Positions 25,626-33,802 of a DNA stretch of 64,000 nt are shown here, piece after piece; the stretch's first letter is position 1, and every line of letters begins with the position of its first letter. A program made the translations under genes and the position numbers. The stretch comes from Sphingobium cyanobacteriorum (GTDB lineage Bacteria; Pseudomonadota; Alphaproteobacteria; Sphingomonadales; Sphingomonadaceae): the NCBI RefSeq assembly GCF_030580935.1, contig NZ_JAUQOM010000014.1, positions 1 through 64,000 of the forward strand. The letters are read 5' to 3'. The notes under the pieces were generated by a model that searched no databases, was not told where the DNA came from, and worked only from the letters and a program-made list of their open reading frames with translations.

Positions 25626-26192
25626 TCAGGCCCACGCAAACCGAGCGTCATCATGCGCCGGCGCGCTCGCGACGAGACGCTCGAGCCGGGGCAGATAATG
25701 ATCGACGCCGCGCAGTGCCGCCCGGCTCGGCGTGGCCGGATCGGACAGCCGGGCGCGGAGGAGCTCGACGGGAATGTCGCCGACGCTTTCCGCCTCGATT
25801 GCGAGGGCTTCGAGCAGCGCATAGGCATTGCCATAGGCGAGATCGAGTTCGAGGCCCTGATCCGATGTGAGGGCGACGCACAGCGTGATCTCGGCGCTGG
25901 CGGGGCAGTGATGGATGGCGATGCGCCGTCCTCTGAACTGGGCTTCCTCGATGACCGCGATCACGGCGGCGTCATGGTCGAAGATGCTGGTGATGGCGGC
26001 GAGCGCGAGCGGACAGACGCGCGCCTCGAAGCTGTCGCCGAGATACTCGTCGGGTTCAAGCAGCGCGACGCCGATGCGGTCTCCCTCGGAGCGGAGGAAC
26101 CGCCGGAGCGCCGCGAGTTTCCGCGCCGTGATGATAGCGCTGGGCGAGAGAGCATCGTCGGCCGGTTCGGTGATGCGAAACAGGATGGACAC
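25626..26192 (-). CDS. Hypothetical protein, 188 residues
   Basis: Not recognised. The start is GTG 26192 with GAGGAG 9 nt upstream. The frame is open further back to 26345, but that part is Arg/Pro-rich leader sequence. The protein has an alpha/beta pattern with GVALLEPDEYLGDSFEARV and a C-terminal RLSDPATPSRAALRGVDHYL. The adjoining leader holds a polypurine tract, and a strong terminator separates it from the DUF2493 gene. Confidence 0.55.
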   Translation of the reverse strand: MSILFRITEPADDALSPSAIITARKLAALRRFLRSEGDRIGVALLEPDEYLGDSFEARVCPLALAAITSIFDHDAAVIAVIEEAQFRGRRIAIHHCPASAEITLCVALTSDQGLELDLAYGNAYALLEALAIEAESVGDIPVELLRARLSDPATPSRAALRGVDHYLPRLERLVASAPAHDDARFAWA

Positions 26193-26220
26193 GGGCTTGG
26201 TCTCCTCGACTGAAGGCGCT

Positions 26221-26243
26221 TTGCCCCTCCCCTCTCCTCTTTC
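26221..26243 (-). promoter_or_regulatory. Polypurine leader tract of the 26192 gene
   Basis: On the coding strand this reads GAAAGAGGAGAGGGGAGGGG and continues CAA, 29-51 nt before the GTG start. It has three or more G-runs. Confidence 0.45.
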
Positions 26244-26352
26244 TGGCGGCCGCCCACGGTCAGCTTGTCGGGCCCGTCTTGGCGGGACGCTGCAGTCGCG
26301 GCGCACGGGGGTTCGATGCCCGCGTGCGCCGCTTCCTCGCAGCAAGAAAGAA

Positions 26353-26382
26353 GAGAGGCTCCGGCGGATGCCGGAGCCTCTC
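26353..26382 (-). terminator. Terminator of the DUF2493 gene
   Basis: Perfect 13-bp stem GAGAGGCTCCGGC/GCCGGAGCCTCTC with a 4-nt loop; on the minus strand CTTCTTTCTT follows. It starts 9 bp past the stop at 26392. Confidence 0.75.
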
Positions 26383-26391
26383 GAGGGTGCG

Positions 26392-27471
26392 TCAGCGACG
26401 ACGCTGGCGACCGCCGTTCACCATGTCGCGGTAGTAGTCATCCTGCGTCCAGGGATCGAACTCGTCGCGGGACTTCGGGAGATCGGTCTTGGGCTGGGCG
26501 AGCCGCGCCTTCACGGTCTCATCGAGCTTCACGACATGGAGAGGCACGCCTGCCTGCCGCAGCTTCTGGGCGAGGTTCATCTGGATGCCCGAGCCTTCGC
26601 AGACGACGGCTTCCACCGGCCTCAGGGCCAGCAGCCGGTCGTTGCGGACGAAGGCGGCCTTGGCGCCCAACCGGCGGTCGAGCTTGAACAGAATGACCTT
26701 CACGCCGCGCGCTGCCGCCCATGCCTGCGCAATCGCATCGCAGCCCTTGGTCTGGGCGGTCGTTGCGAGGATCATTTCCGGGATGCGCGCCTTGATCGAG
26801 TCGAGCCCGCGCCAGAGACCCTCATGGTCTTCCCAGACCTGCCCGCCGGAGAATGCGACAACCGGACCTTCGGGCGCGAACTGCTCGCGGCGCTCTCGAA
26901 TTCGGGAAGCGAGATAGTCGCGGGCATCGATCATCGACGCGGTGACGCCTCGGGACACCCGGCTGCCGCGGGTCGGCGAATAGGGCCGTCCGGTCTCGAC
27001 GCGATAGACTTCGGAGGCGTGGTCGCGCATGCACTCCATCGCATCGCGGCACCCTTGCAGCGTCTGGCAGAGAAGCTGGGCGTCTTCGAGCTGCGCGGCG
27101 TAGATCTCGCTCGGGTCAAAGTTGCGGGCGAGTTCGCCAAGCTCCTTCGCGGCATCGTCTTCTCGGTCGTTGATGCGCTTCGCGACGACGTGGAAGCTGT
27201 TCACGAAGCCCCAGGCGAGATCGGCTGCATAGGGTTCGAGGCGCGTGTCGCGGAACACATCGAACAGCGTCGCCATCACCATCTCAACGGCCACACGGGC
27301 CTGCTCCGGGTCGGGCATGTCGAGCTGCTCGGCCTCGTCGACCGGCGAGAGCTTCGCGCGTTCGTCATGCTCGATGAAAGCGTGTTCGTAAGTGGCGGCG
27401 CGGTCGTGGCTGTCCGTCTCGCTGGCGATGAAGCTGGCGAGATCTGCGAAGTTCGAGAAAGACTTGGTCAT
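26392..27471 (-). CDS. DUF2493 (SLOG-superfamily) protein
   Basis: The C-terminal domain (about residues 205-320) reads PVVAFSGGQVWEDHEGLW, then ILATTAQTKGCDAIAQAWAA, then RNDRLLALRPVEAVVCEGSG, the DUF2493 pattern: a Rossmann-like SLOG domain thought to bind nucleotides. The N-terminal 190 residues are helical and specific to plasmid versions. The 359-residue start at 27471 has GGAGG 5 nt upstream. It is flanked by element Y upstream and a strong terminator downstream. Such proteins are common beside ssb on sphingomonad plasmids; the biochemical role is not known. Confidence 0.8.
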   Translation of the reverse strand: MTKSFSNFADLASFIASETDSHDRAATYEHAFIEHDERAKLSPVDEAEQLDMPDPEQARVAVEMVMATLFDVFRDTRLEPYAADLAWGFVNSFHVVAKRINDREDDAAKELGELARNFDPSEIYAAQLEDAQLLCQTLQGCRDAMECMRDHASEVYRVETGRPYSPTRGSRVSRGVTASMIDARDYLASRIRERREQFAPEGPVVAFSGGQVWEDHEGLWRGLDSIKARIPEMILATTAQTKGCDAIAQAWAAARGVKVILFKLDRRLGAKAAFVRNDRLLALRPVEAVVCEGSGIQMNLAQKLRQAGVPLHVVKLDETVKARLAQPKTDLPKSRDEFDPWTQDDYYRDMVNGGRQRRR

Positions 27472-27613
27472 GTGAGCCTCCATGGGTTCTGGATGTCTCA
27501 TCCTCGGGATGAGGCCTGGCTCAGGGCATGCGGTGGTCAGGGAGGTCGGGCACGTTAACCGGGAAGCCGGCCGCTCGCGGCCGGACCCGGGTTAACGCCG
27601 CCGCGCGGGGAGC

Positions 27614-27688
27614 GGGGGAGCCGATTTTTTCGGGGGGCCGCGCCAGCGGGCGCACGCAAAAATTGGGGGGACCGCTCATGCTCGACGG
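27614..27688 (-). repeat. Leader stem-loop element Y
   Basis: GGGGG-AGCCGATTTTTT opens and CAAAAATTGGGGGGACCGCT closes the element; ATTTTT (27624-27629) pairs with AAAAAT (27658-27663). The flanks are nearly identical to element X. It begins 143 nt before the ATG at 27471. The leader also shares with X's leader the tctcatc..gatgag hairpin and the ggtcaggga segment nearer the start codon. Confidence 0.65.
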
Positions 27689-28244
27689 ACCGCCAACCCC
27701 GCATGCCACACTAGGCAGACACAAGAGAGGAATAGGAATGAAAATCCTTCCCCGCTCGTCAACCGCAAGTGGGATCGTGACCCGGCAGGGCGGAGACGAA
27801 GCTCCGCTTCGGCTCCGTGAGCTTAGCCGGGGCTCGCGCGGCACGCGCGGGCGGCGGCTTAGCGAATAGAGCCCCGGTCCCGTCCTTCGCCCGAGCGAAG
27901 GGCGGGATGCGCCAACCCTTCTTGGCCAGCCCTATCGCAGGACCGATGACCTGGACCTCGCCGGCCCCACACAGCCCGGTTTTCAGACGAAGTCTGATCG
28001 ATCGGTGAGATCCCGCAGCACGAGCAACTTACGCCGCAGCCAGCACGCAGCACCGCGCGGCACGCAGACGTGACGCGAGGCGACATTCGCTTTGAACCCG
28101 GTCCGGTCAGAGGCGGGTGAGCACGGCAAATGCCCGCGCCGCCATCGAGGGCGCCGCGCCGCGAGTTTCAGGGGATGCTGGGCGGGTGGCAAGCTCGCCC
28201 TAGGCACGGGGCGAGGCCGGCGTGTGCCGACCTCGCCGCCGGCA
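27689..28244. other. Intergenic region without a convincing gene
   Basis: A 43-codon reading frame at 27738-27869 (+) starts MKILPRSSTASGIV after agaggaatagga, but its Arg-rich remainder looks non-coding. GC-rich inverted segments and an Ala/Arg-coding pattern in several frames make it hard to support any gene here. It might hold promoters for flanking genes. Confidence 0.4.
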
Positions 28245-28847
28245 TCAGGTCGGCCTGATCCAGTCGGCGGCGAGCTGCCATCCAAGGATATCGCTGCCGC
28301 TGTCACCGACGGCATCGCCGGAGATGTCGCGCCAGGGCGAACGCGGCCGGTAGGTCGGCATATACCGTACCGTCATCAGCTCGAATGTGGAGCAGGTATA
28401 GCCGCTCAACCGGATCGCAAGCACCGGCTGGTTCTCGGGCGGCAAAGCACCGAAGATCGAGATGAAGCCCGAGGGGATCGGGTGCAGTGTCGCATCGATC
28501 ATCGCGCGCGCGAGCCGGGTCTCCAGTTCGCTGGCCTCGCTGCCCCAGGGATGGGCATCGATGTCGAACAGATCGGCGGCGCCGGCCGCGGGCACATAGG
28601 AGAATTCGCCGGACCAGCAGCGGCTGTCCGGATTGAGCGCGGCGATATCGTCGCCGAGGCGCGGATCGCCGGTCTCGCAGCGTAGCCAGTCGGCAAGGGC
28701 CGGCGTGAGCCGGCCTGAAAGCTTGCGGGCGCGCAGCGGGGTCGCATCGAGATCGGGAAATTCGACCAGCCACCAGGCGAGGCGGTGGTGCATGATGATG
28801 CCGAAGCAATGGTCGGCGGACCGGGCGGGCGTGGATTGTGCGTGCAT
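28245..28847 (-). CDS. Hypothetical protein, 200 residues, in the ssb operon
   Basis: Not recognised. It begins MHAQSTPARSADHCFGIIMH, contains WLVEFPDLDATPLRARKL and ends DILGWQLAADWIRPT. It is soluble. It starts 29 bp after the previous gene and the order ssb-109aa-200aa on one strand suggests one transcript, placing it with early-expressed plasmid functions. Confidence 0.55.
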   Translation of the reverse strand: MHAQSTPARSADHCFGIIMHHRLAWWLVEFPDLDATPLRARKLSGRLTPALADWLRCETGDPRLGDDIAALNPDSRCWSGEFSYVPAAGAADLFDIDAHPWGSEASELETRLARAMIDATLHPIPSGFISIFGALPPENQPVLAIRLSGYTCSTFELMTVRYMPTYRPRSPWRDISGDAVGDSGSDILGWQLAADWIRPT

Positions 28848-28876
28848 GAGCGTTGTCCTGTTGGAAGGCCGACGGG

Positions 28877-29206
28877 TCAATGGACCGACCCGTCGTGCGC
28901 GAAGATGGAATGGGGGACGATCAGTTGGTGCTCGCTGGCGACCAGCGACCAGGCCGCGGCAAGATCGTCATAATATTCGCAGTCGACGATCGCGTCGGCG
29001 CTGGCTTCGCCGAACTGCGCCTGCTCGAAGTCGCGGGCGTGGGCGGCGTCGGTCGCCTCGGTGATCGCCTGGCCAAGGCGGGCGGCGATCTCGTGGCGGC
29101 CCATGCTGTCGGCCGCGCGGCGGATGCGCTCGACCATGCAGGGGTTGGTGGTCTCGATGCCGTGGGCGATGCCGGCGATGTCGTCGAAGCTGGTGAGGGT
29201 GAACAT
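28877..29206 (-). CDS. Hypothetical protein, 109 residues, in the ssb operon
   Basis: The protein starts MFTLTSFDDIAGIAHGIETT and has a helical core (AARLGQAITEATDAAHARDF) with an aromatic-acidic middle (VDCEYYDDLAAAW). No named family. GGAGAG lies about 7 nt before the ATG. It lies 56 bp after ssb on the same strand. Confidence 0.55.
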   Translation of the reverse strand: MFTLTSFDDIAGIAHGIETTNPCMVERIRRAADSMGRHEIAARLGQAITEATDAAHARDFEQAQFGEASADAIVDCEYYDDLAAAWSLVASEHQLIVPHSIFAHDGSVH

Positions 29207-29262
29207 TTGTGCTCTCCATCGAAAGGTGGAGGGCGGCCGCGCGCGACCGCCCGGAAGGACGG

Positions 29263-29592
29263 TCAGAGGAATTCGATTTCCTCGGCGACGATGTCGGTGT
29301 TGTAGTAGGTGCGACCGTCGCGCTCGTTGCGGCTGTAGCGGATCTCGCCGACCACCAGGAGCTTGTCGCCCTTCTTCTTGTGGTTGGCGACCGACTTGCC
29401 GAGGCCGTTGAAGGCCTTGACCGTGTGGAACTCGTCGTAGGTCTCGGTGTAGCCGTTGTCGTCCTTCTGGACCTGGCCGTCCTTGATGACCGGCTTGGAG
29501 GTGACGAGGCTGAAGCTGACGCCGCCCTTGCTGTCCGTGCCGAAGCGGCTGATGTCCGAGGTGATGCGGCCCGAGAGAAAAACCTTGTTCAT
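29263..29592 (-). CDS. ssb: Single-stranded DNA-binding protein (plasmid type)
   Basis: SSB coats single-stranded DNA during replication and conjugative entry. The 109-residue protein starts MNKVFLSGRITSDISRFGT and shows OB-fold features: SFSLVTSKPV, DEFHTVKAFNGLGKSVANH, KKGDKLLVVGEIRYSRNERDGRTYY. It lacks the long Gly/Pro-rich linker and acidic tip of chromosomal SSB, so interactions through the tip are not expected. It heads a minus-strand operon with element Z in its leader. Plasmid ssb genes are classic leading-region genes. Confidence 0.85.
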   Translation of the reverse strand: MNKVFLSGRITSDISRFGTDSKGGVSFSLVTSKPVIKDGQVQKDDNGYTETYDEFHTVKAFNGLGKSVANHKKKGDKLLVVGEIRYSRNERDGRTYYNTDIVAEEIEFL

Positions 29593-29694
29593 GGCCTGAT
29601 GCCTTTCGCGTCTCACGCCAGCGGGCCGATCCCGCTGGGATGAACTTGTCCGAAGGCCCGTGATCGAGGGGACACCGCACCCGAGCGCCAGCGA

Positions 29695-29776
29695 GGGGAA
29701 ACCCCCATTTTTCGAGTGGTGCGGGCAGAGGCCGCCAGGCCTCAACACGGTCGGAAAATGGCGGGTTGCGGAGGCC
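29695..29776 (-). repeat. Leader stem-loop element Z (divergent copy)
   Basis: CCATTTT (29705-29711) pairs with AAAATGG (29755-29761), and a small hairpin GAGGC/GCCTC (29728-29743) is nested inside. It lies 113 nt before the ssb ATG. Sequence flanks differ from W, X and Y, but the geometry and position agree. Confidence 0.4.
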
Positions 29777-30235
29777 CCGCACGGGCGTAGCGTTCATCCA
29801 CTCAAGCGGATGGCCCACCGGCGATATCGCGAAGGCCCTCGCCATGGACGGTCTTCACTCGGGGTCAGCCAAAGCGAGACACCTGCCCTGCACGGCGGCG
29901 GCGCGTCGGATTGTCGGCCTCGCCCGAGCGGTCTGGGGACGGCCTCGTGTGCGGGATCGACAGGGCGCGGCGTCCGGGACGGCGAGATGCCATCAGGTCA
30001 TGCCGGCCAGCGGTCGGCGAGTGCCATGCACGAGGAAGGGCATGGCGCTGGATCGTCCGGCAAGAGGACAGCGCACCGCGGCACGGCGACGGGTGCTCCG
30101 GCTCGAGCGATATCAGCGGTCGGCAGGCAGAGACCTCGGCGACGCTTCCTGCGGTCGGGCCGGCCCGCCTGTCGCCAAGATGGTGGCTCGATGCGGCCTA
30201 TCGGCGAGGAAAGCCGGGAAGGACGGCGAGGCTAT
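29777..30235. other. Intergenic region without a convincing gene
   Basis: Long plus-strand frames run through here, but their products are Arg/Gly/Pro-rich and continue antisense into the DoxX gene. I see no ribosome-binding site with a plausible start and no conserved motif. It may hold the ssb promoter at its left end. Confidence 0.4.
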
Positions 30236-30628
30236 CTACCGCAGACGGGCGAGCCGGCCTGGCGGTATCCCGCGGAACAGGGAGAGGGAGCCCGCGCCGG
30301 TCGCGGCGATCAGGAAGAAGCCGCCCGCCATGGTCGCGTTCTTCAGGATTTCGGTGAGATTGCCCATGTGCGCCTGCTTGGCCGTGGCGAGACACCAGAG
30401 CCCGAGCAGGATGCCAACCGTGCGGACGGGATAACCCAGGACGATCGCGATCCCGCCGACAAGCTCGCAAAGGCCGATCAGATAGGCGAAGATCAGGGGG
30501 TCGGGCAGGCCGATGGCTGCAAGTCCGGGAACGAGGGCGGCCGCGCCGCCCATGAGCTTCATCGCACCCCATACGATGAAGGGGATGCCAAGGAACAATC
30601 GTGCGAGAAATAGCCCTCGGTCGTTCAT
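30236..30628 (-). CDS. DoxX-family membrane protein
   Basis: The 130-residue protein has four hydrophobic segments: ARLFLGIPFIVWGAMKLMGG, LIFAYLIGLCELVGGIAIVL, TVGILLGLWCLATAK and ATMAGGFFLIAATGAG. The E in GLCELVGG is a DoxX hallmark. DoxX proteins are small inner-membrane oxidoreductase partners of uncertain function, some linked to thiosulfate or redox stress. ATG 30628 has GGGG about 6 nt upstream. It appears monocistronic. Confidence 0.8.
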   Translation of the reverse strand: MNDRGLFLARLFLGIPFIVWGAMKLMGGAAALVPGLAAIGLPDPLIFAYLIGLCELVGGIAIVLGYPVRTVGILLGLWCLATAKQAHMGNLTEILKNATMAGGFFLIAATGAGSLSLFRGIPPGRLARLR

Positions 30629-30742
30629 GAGCATCCCCCTGTGATCGGCCTCGCCATGACAGGAGGACGCACGGAAAGGTCGTGCGTCTACCCGGGCGGG
30701 CTTCTTGAAGACTAGCGCCCGTGCGGGCGTGCAACAACGGGT

Positions 30743-30997
30743 CTAGTCCTGGACGGGCTTTCCGGACTTTTCTTCTTCGAAGGAGAGCGCGACGTCGGCG
30801 TTGGCGGAGAGGCGGACGCGGTCGCCTTCGACACCGGCGACCAGGCCGATGCTGATATAGTGGTGGTGGCCGCTGTGGGCGCCGTGGCTGTCATGTTTCC
30901 CGAGCTAGATCCGGTCGCCCTCGAGACGATCGACGGTGCCGACATGGACGCCATCGGCGCCGATGATTTCCATGCCTTCCTTGATGTCGTGAGCCAT
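30743..30997 (-). pseudogene. DUF2171-like gene with an in-frame amber stop
   Basis: The frame reads MAHDIKEGMEIIGADGVHVG, then TVDRLEGDRI, then TAG (30905-30907), then LGKHDSHGAHSGHHHYISIG and onward to FEEEKSGKPVQD and a TAG at 30743. Apart from codon 31 the 84-codon sequence is a complete DUF2171-type beta protein, where a Lys (AAG) is usual at that place. A single A-to-T change explains the stop. Good GAGAAAC-like upstream purines remain. It is either a recent pseudogene or a sequencing error. Confidence 0.8.
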
Positions 30998-31167
30998 CGC
31001 TAGTTTCTCCTTGATTGGCGGAGGTCGCGAAGCAACTCTCATGCCACCGGCATGATCCAGCGATGCACGTGCATAGTCAGCGACATGCGGCGATGCTCAA
31101 CGCAGGCGAACGACAGAATGTCCCGCATTGCGGGGCAAATTGTCCAAGGCAAACGGTACTCGTCCGT

Positions 31168-31476
31168 TCAATGCTTGCGGACGAATTCTGCGCGCAAGAC
31201 CAGCCCCTTGATTCCATCGTATCGACAGTCGATCTCCTGGGCGTCGCCGGTGAGTCGGATCGATTTGATCACGGTGCCCTTGCGCAGGGTCTGGCCTGCG
31301 CCCTTCACTTTGAGATCCTTGATCGTGATGACGCTATCACCATCGGCGAGAAGGTTGCCGACGGAATCGCGCACTTCGATCGCCTCGGCGGCGTGGGCAT
31401 TCGCGGCGGCCTCGGCCGGACTGATCCATTCGCCGGAGGCTTCGTCATAGACATAGTCGTCGCTGGTATCGGTCAT
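31168..31476 (-). CDS. PhnA/YjdM-like protein without N-terminal zinc ribbon
   Basis: The C-terminal 70 residues match the PhnA domain: VRDSVGNLLADGDSVITIKD, LKVKGAGQTLRKGTVIKSIR, then GLVLRAEFVRK. The N-terminal zinc ribbon of E. coli PhnA is replaced by an acidic 30-residue segment (MTDTSDDYVYDEASGEWISP). Despite the old phosphonate name, the role is unknown. It lies 15 bp after the pckG stop, so it may be co-transcribed. Confidence 0.8.
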   Translation of the reverse strand: MTDTSDDYVYDEASGEWISPAEAAANAHAAEAIEVRDSVGNLLADGDSVITIKDLKVKGAGQTLRKGTVIKSIRLTGDAQEIDCRYDGIKGLVLRAEFVRKH

Positions 31477-31491
31477 GGTCGGTCGCGCCCT

Positions 31492-33312
31492 TCAGGCCAG
31501 ACGCGCTTCGAGCGCGCCGAGTTCGGCGGTCAGCGCCGCGGGCAGGCGGTCGCCGAAGCGTGCATAGTCGCGGCGGATGCGCTCGGCCTCGGCGCGCCAT
31601 TCGTCGTGATCGACGGCGAGGAGGGCTGCCACGGCTGCGTCGGAGAGATCGAGTCCCGCCAGATCGAGGTCGTCCATCCTGGGAAGGCGGCCGATGGCCT
31701 TGTCCTCGGCCTCGACGCGCCCGTCCAGGCGATCGGCGATCCATTTGAGGACGCGGGCATTGTCGCCGAAGCCGGGCCAGAGGAAACGGCCGTCGACATC
31801 CTTGCGGAACCAGTTGACGTAGAAGATGCGCGGCAGCTTGGCCGCGTCCGACGCCTCCGCGCCCAGCTTTAGCCAGTGGGCGAAATAGTCGCCCATATTA
31901 TAGCCGCAGAAGGGCAGCATCGCGAAGGGATCGCGGCGCACGTCGCCGATCTTGGTCTCGGCCGCGGCCGTGCCCTCGGACGCGACGTTGGAGGCCAGGA
32001 ACACGCCGTGCTGCCAGTCGAAGGCCTCGGTGACGAGCGGAGCGGTCGTCGCTCGGCGGCCGCCGAAGAGAATGGCCGAGATCGGAACGCCCCTGGGGTC
32101 CTCCCATTCGGGCGCGATTGCCGGGCATTGCCCCGCGGGGCAGGCGAAGCGCGCATTGGGATGGGCAGCCGGCGTGCCGAGATCGGGAGACCAGGCCTGG
32201 CCGCGCCAGTCGGTCAGCCCGGCGGGCGGCTCCTTGGTGAGGCCCTCCCACCAGACATCGCCATCGGCGGTGAGCGCTGTGTTGGTGAAGATGGTGTTCG
32301 CGTCGAGGCTGGCGAGCGCATTGGCGTTGGTGGTCGCGCTCGTGCCCGGCGCGACGCCGAAGAATCCGGCCTCGGGATTGATCGCGTAGAGCCGGCCGTC
32401 GTCACCGAAGCGCATCCAGGCGATGTCGTCGCCGATGGTCTCGGCCTTCCAGCCCGGAATGGTCGGCTGCAGCATGGCGAGGTTGGTCTTGCCGCAGGCC
32501 GAAGGGAAGGCGGCGGCGACATAATGCACGCGGCCCTCGGGTGAGGTCAGCTTGAGGATGAGCATATGCTCGGCAAGCCAGCCATCGTCGCGGGCCATGA
32601 CCGAGGCGATGCGCAGGGCGTAGCATTTCTTGCCGAGCAGGGCGTTCCCGCCATAGCCCGATCCATAGGACCAGATTTCGCGCGTCTCGGGGAAGTGGAC
32701 GATATATTTGGTCTCGTTGCAGGGCCAGGCGGCGTCGGCCTCGCCGGGCGCGAGCGGCGCGCCGACCGAATGGACCGCGGGCACGAATTCGCCGTCCTCG
32801 CCCAAGGCGTCGAGCGCGGGCGTGCCCATCCGCGTCATCACGCGCATGGAGAGGACGACATAGGGGCTGTCGGTGATCTCCACTCCGAGCGCGCTGATCG
32901 GCGAGCCGATCGGGCCCATGGAGAAGGGCACGACATACATGGTGCGCCCGCGCATGCAGCCGTCGAACAGGTCCTTGAGCGTGCCGCGCATCTCGTCCGG
33001 CGCGCGCCAGTTGTTGGTCGGTCCGGCGTCGGCCTCGTTTTCGGCGCAGATGAAGGTGCGGCTTTCGACGCGCGCGACATCGCGCGGGTCCGAGGCGGCC
33101 CAGAAGGAGTTGGGGCGCTTCGCGGGATCGAGGCGGCGCAGGGTTCCGGCCGCGACCAGCTGCTCGGTCAGGGCATGCCATTCGGCCTCGGAGCCATCGC
33201 ACCAGTGGATATGGTCGGGTTTGGTGAGGGCGGCGATCTCGTCGACCCAGGCAGCGAGGCGGCGATGGCGAGTCGGAGCCGCCAGCGTTTCAGCGATAAG
33301 GGCGTCCGACAT
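31492..33312 (-). CDS. pckG: Phosphoenolpyruvate carboxykinase (GTP)
   Basis: PckG converts oxaloacetate and GTP into phosphoenolpyruvate, GDP and CO2 at the entry to gluconeogenesis. The 606-residue length is normal. Key motifs are present: the kinase-1a loop [13 protein letters not shown] with the reactive cysteine, [32 protein letters not shown] with [14 protein letters not shown], and [19 protein letters not shown] near the C-terminus. ATG 33312 follows GGAGAG. It is an unusual central-metabolism gene on a mobile element and would support growth on acids. It is divergent from the XRE/SulP pair. Confidence 0.95.
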   Translation of the reverse strand: MSDALIAETLAAPTRHRRLAAWVDEIAALTKPDHIHWCDGSEAEWHALTEQLVAAGTLRRLDPAKRPNSFWAASDPRDVARVESRTFICAENEADAGPTNNWRAPDEMRGTLKDLFDGCMRGRTMYVVPFSMGPIGSPISALGVEITDSPYVVLSMRVMTRMGTPALDALGEDGEFVPAVHSVGAPLAPGEADAAWPCNETKYIVHFPETREIWSYGSGYGGNALLGKKCYALRIASVMARDDGWLAEHMLILKLTSPEGRVHYVAAAFPSACGKTNLAMLQPTIPGWKAETIGDDIAWMRFGDDGRLYAINPEAGFFGVAPGTSATTNANALASLDANTIFTNTALTADGDVWWEGLTKEPPAGLTDWRGQAWSPDLGTPAAHPNARFACPAGQCPAIAPEWEDPRGVPISAILFGGRRATTAPLVTEAFDWQHGVFLASNVASEGTAAAETKIGDVRRDPFAMLPFCGYNMGDYFAHWLKLGAEASDAAKLPRIFYVNWFRKDVDGRFLWPGFGDNARVLKWIADRLDGRVEAEDKAIGRLPRMDDLDLAGLDLSDAAVAALLAVDHDEWRAEAERIRRDYARFGDRLPAALTAELGALEARLA

Positions 33313-33485
33313 CGAAACTCTCCGAATAACTGGGGCGTCGCGGCAAGCGCGCGCGGTTTGCGAGGGGGTTGATGCCCGGTTCGTTAGCAGTTTGAGGACG
33401 CCAGATGCAAGTTTAGGATCGCTATTCAGATAGTCAGCCTCGCTTCTGAGCAATCCTTGACGTCATTCCTGATGTATTTTACATC

Positions 33486-33800
33486 ATGGCGATGCTCACC
33501 CCAGCTCAGCTTCGCGCGGCGCGCGCGCTCCTCGGAATCGACCAGCGCACGCTCGCCGAGCGCGCCGGCGTCTCGCTGCCAACGATCCAGCGCATGGAAG
33601 CGACCAGCGATGGCTATGTCCGGGGCGTGGTGGATACGCTGACCAAGGTGGTCGATGCGCTTGAGCGCGAGGGGATCGAGCTGATCCGGGAGAATAGCAT
33701 CAGCGCGAGCGGCGGGCGGGGTGTCCGGCTGCGCGATCCCACCAGCCCGACCTTGCGCGAGCCCGTGCGGCGCACGCAGGACAATGCATCGGCGGCGTAG
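33486..33800 (+). CDS. XRE-type helix-turn-helix regulator
   Basis: Residues 6-60 form an HTH_3 domain: QLRAARALLGIDQRTLAERA, then GVSLPTIQRMEA. The C-terminal 35 residues are basic and disordered. It is 104 residues; ATG 33492 is an alternative start. Its stop lies 2 bp from the sulP start, so it probably regulates that transporter and itself. The upstream gtattttacatc gives an AT-rich promoter. Confidence 0.85.
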   Translation: MAMLTPAQLRAARALLGIDQRTLAERAGVSLPTIQRMEATSDGYVRGVVDTLTKVVDALEREGIELIRENSISASGGRGVRLRDPTSPTLREPVRRTQDNASAA

Positions 33801-33802
33801 GC

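Noticed and set aside
27738-27869. 43-codon plus-strand frame starting MKILPRSSTASG
   Set aside because: The ribosome-binding site is fair but the remainder is Arg/Gly-rich and lacks support.
29660-30613. Long plus-strand frames across the ssb-DoxX gap
   Set aside because: Composition is Arg/Gly/Pro-rich, no start signal is plausible and they run antisense into DoxX.
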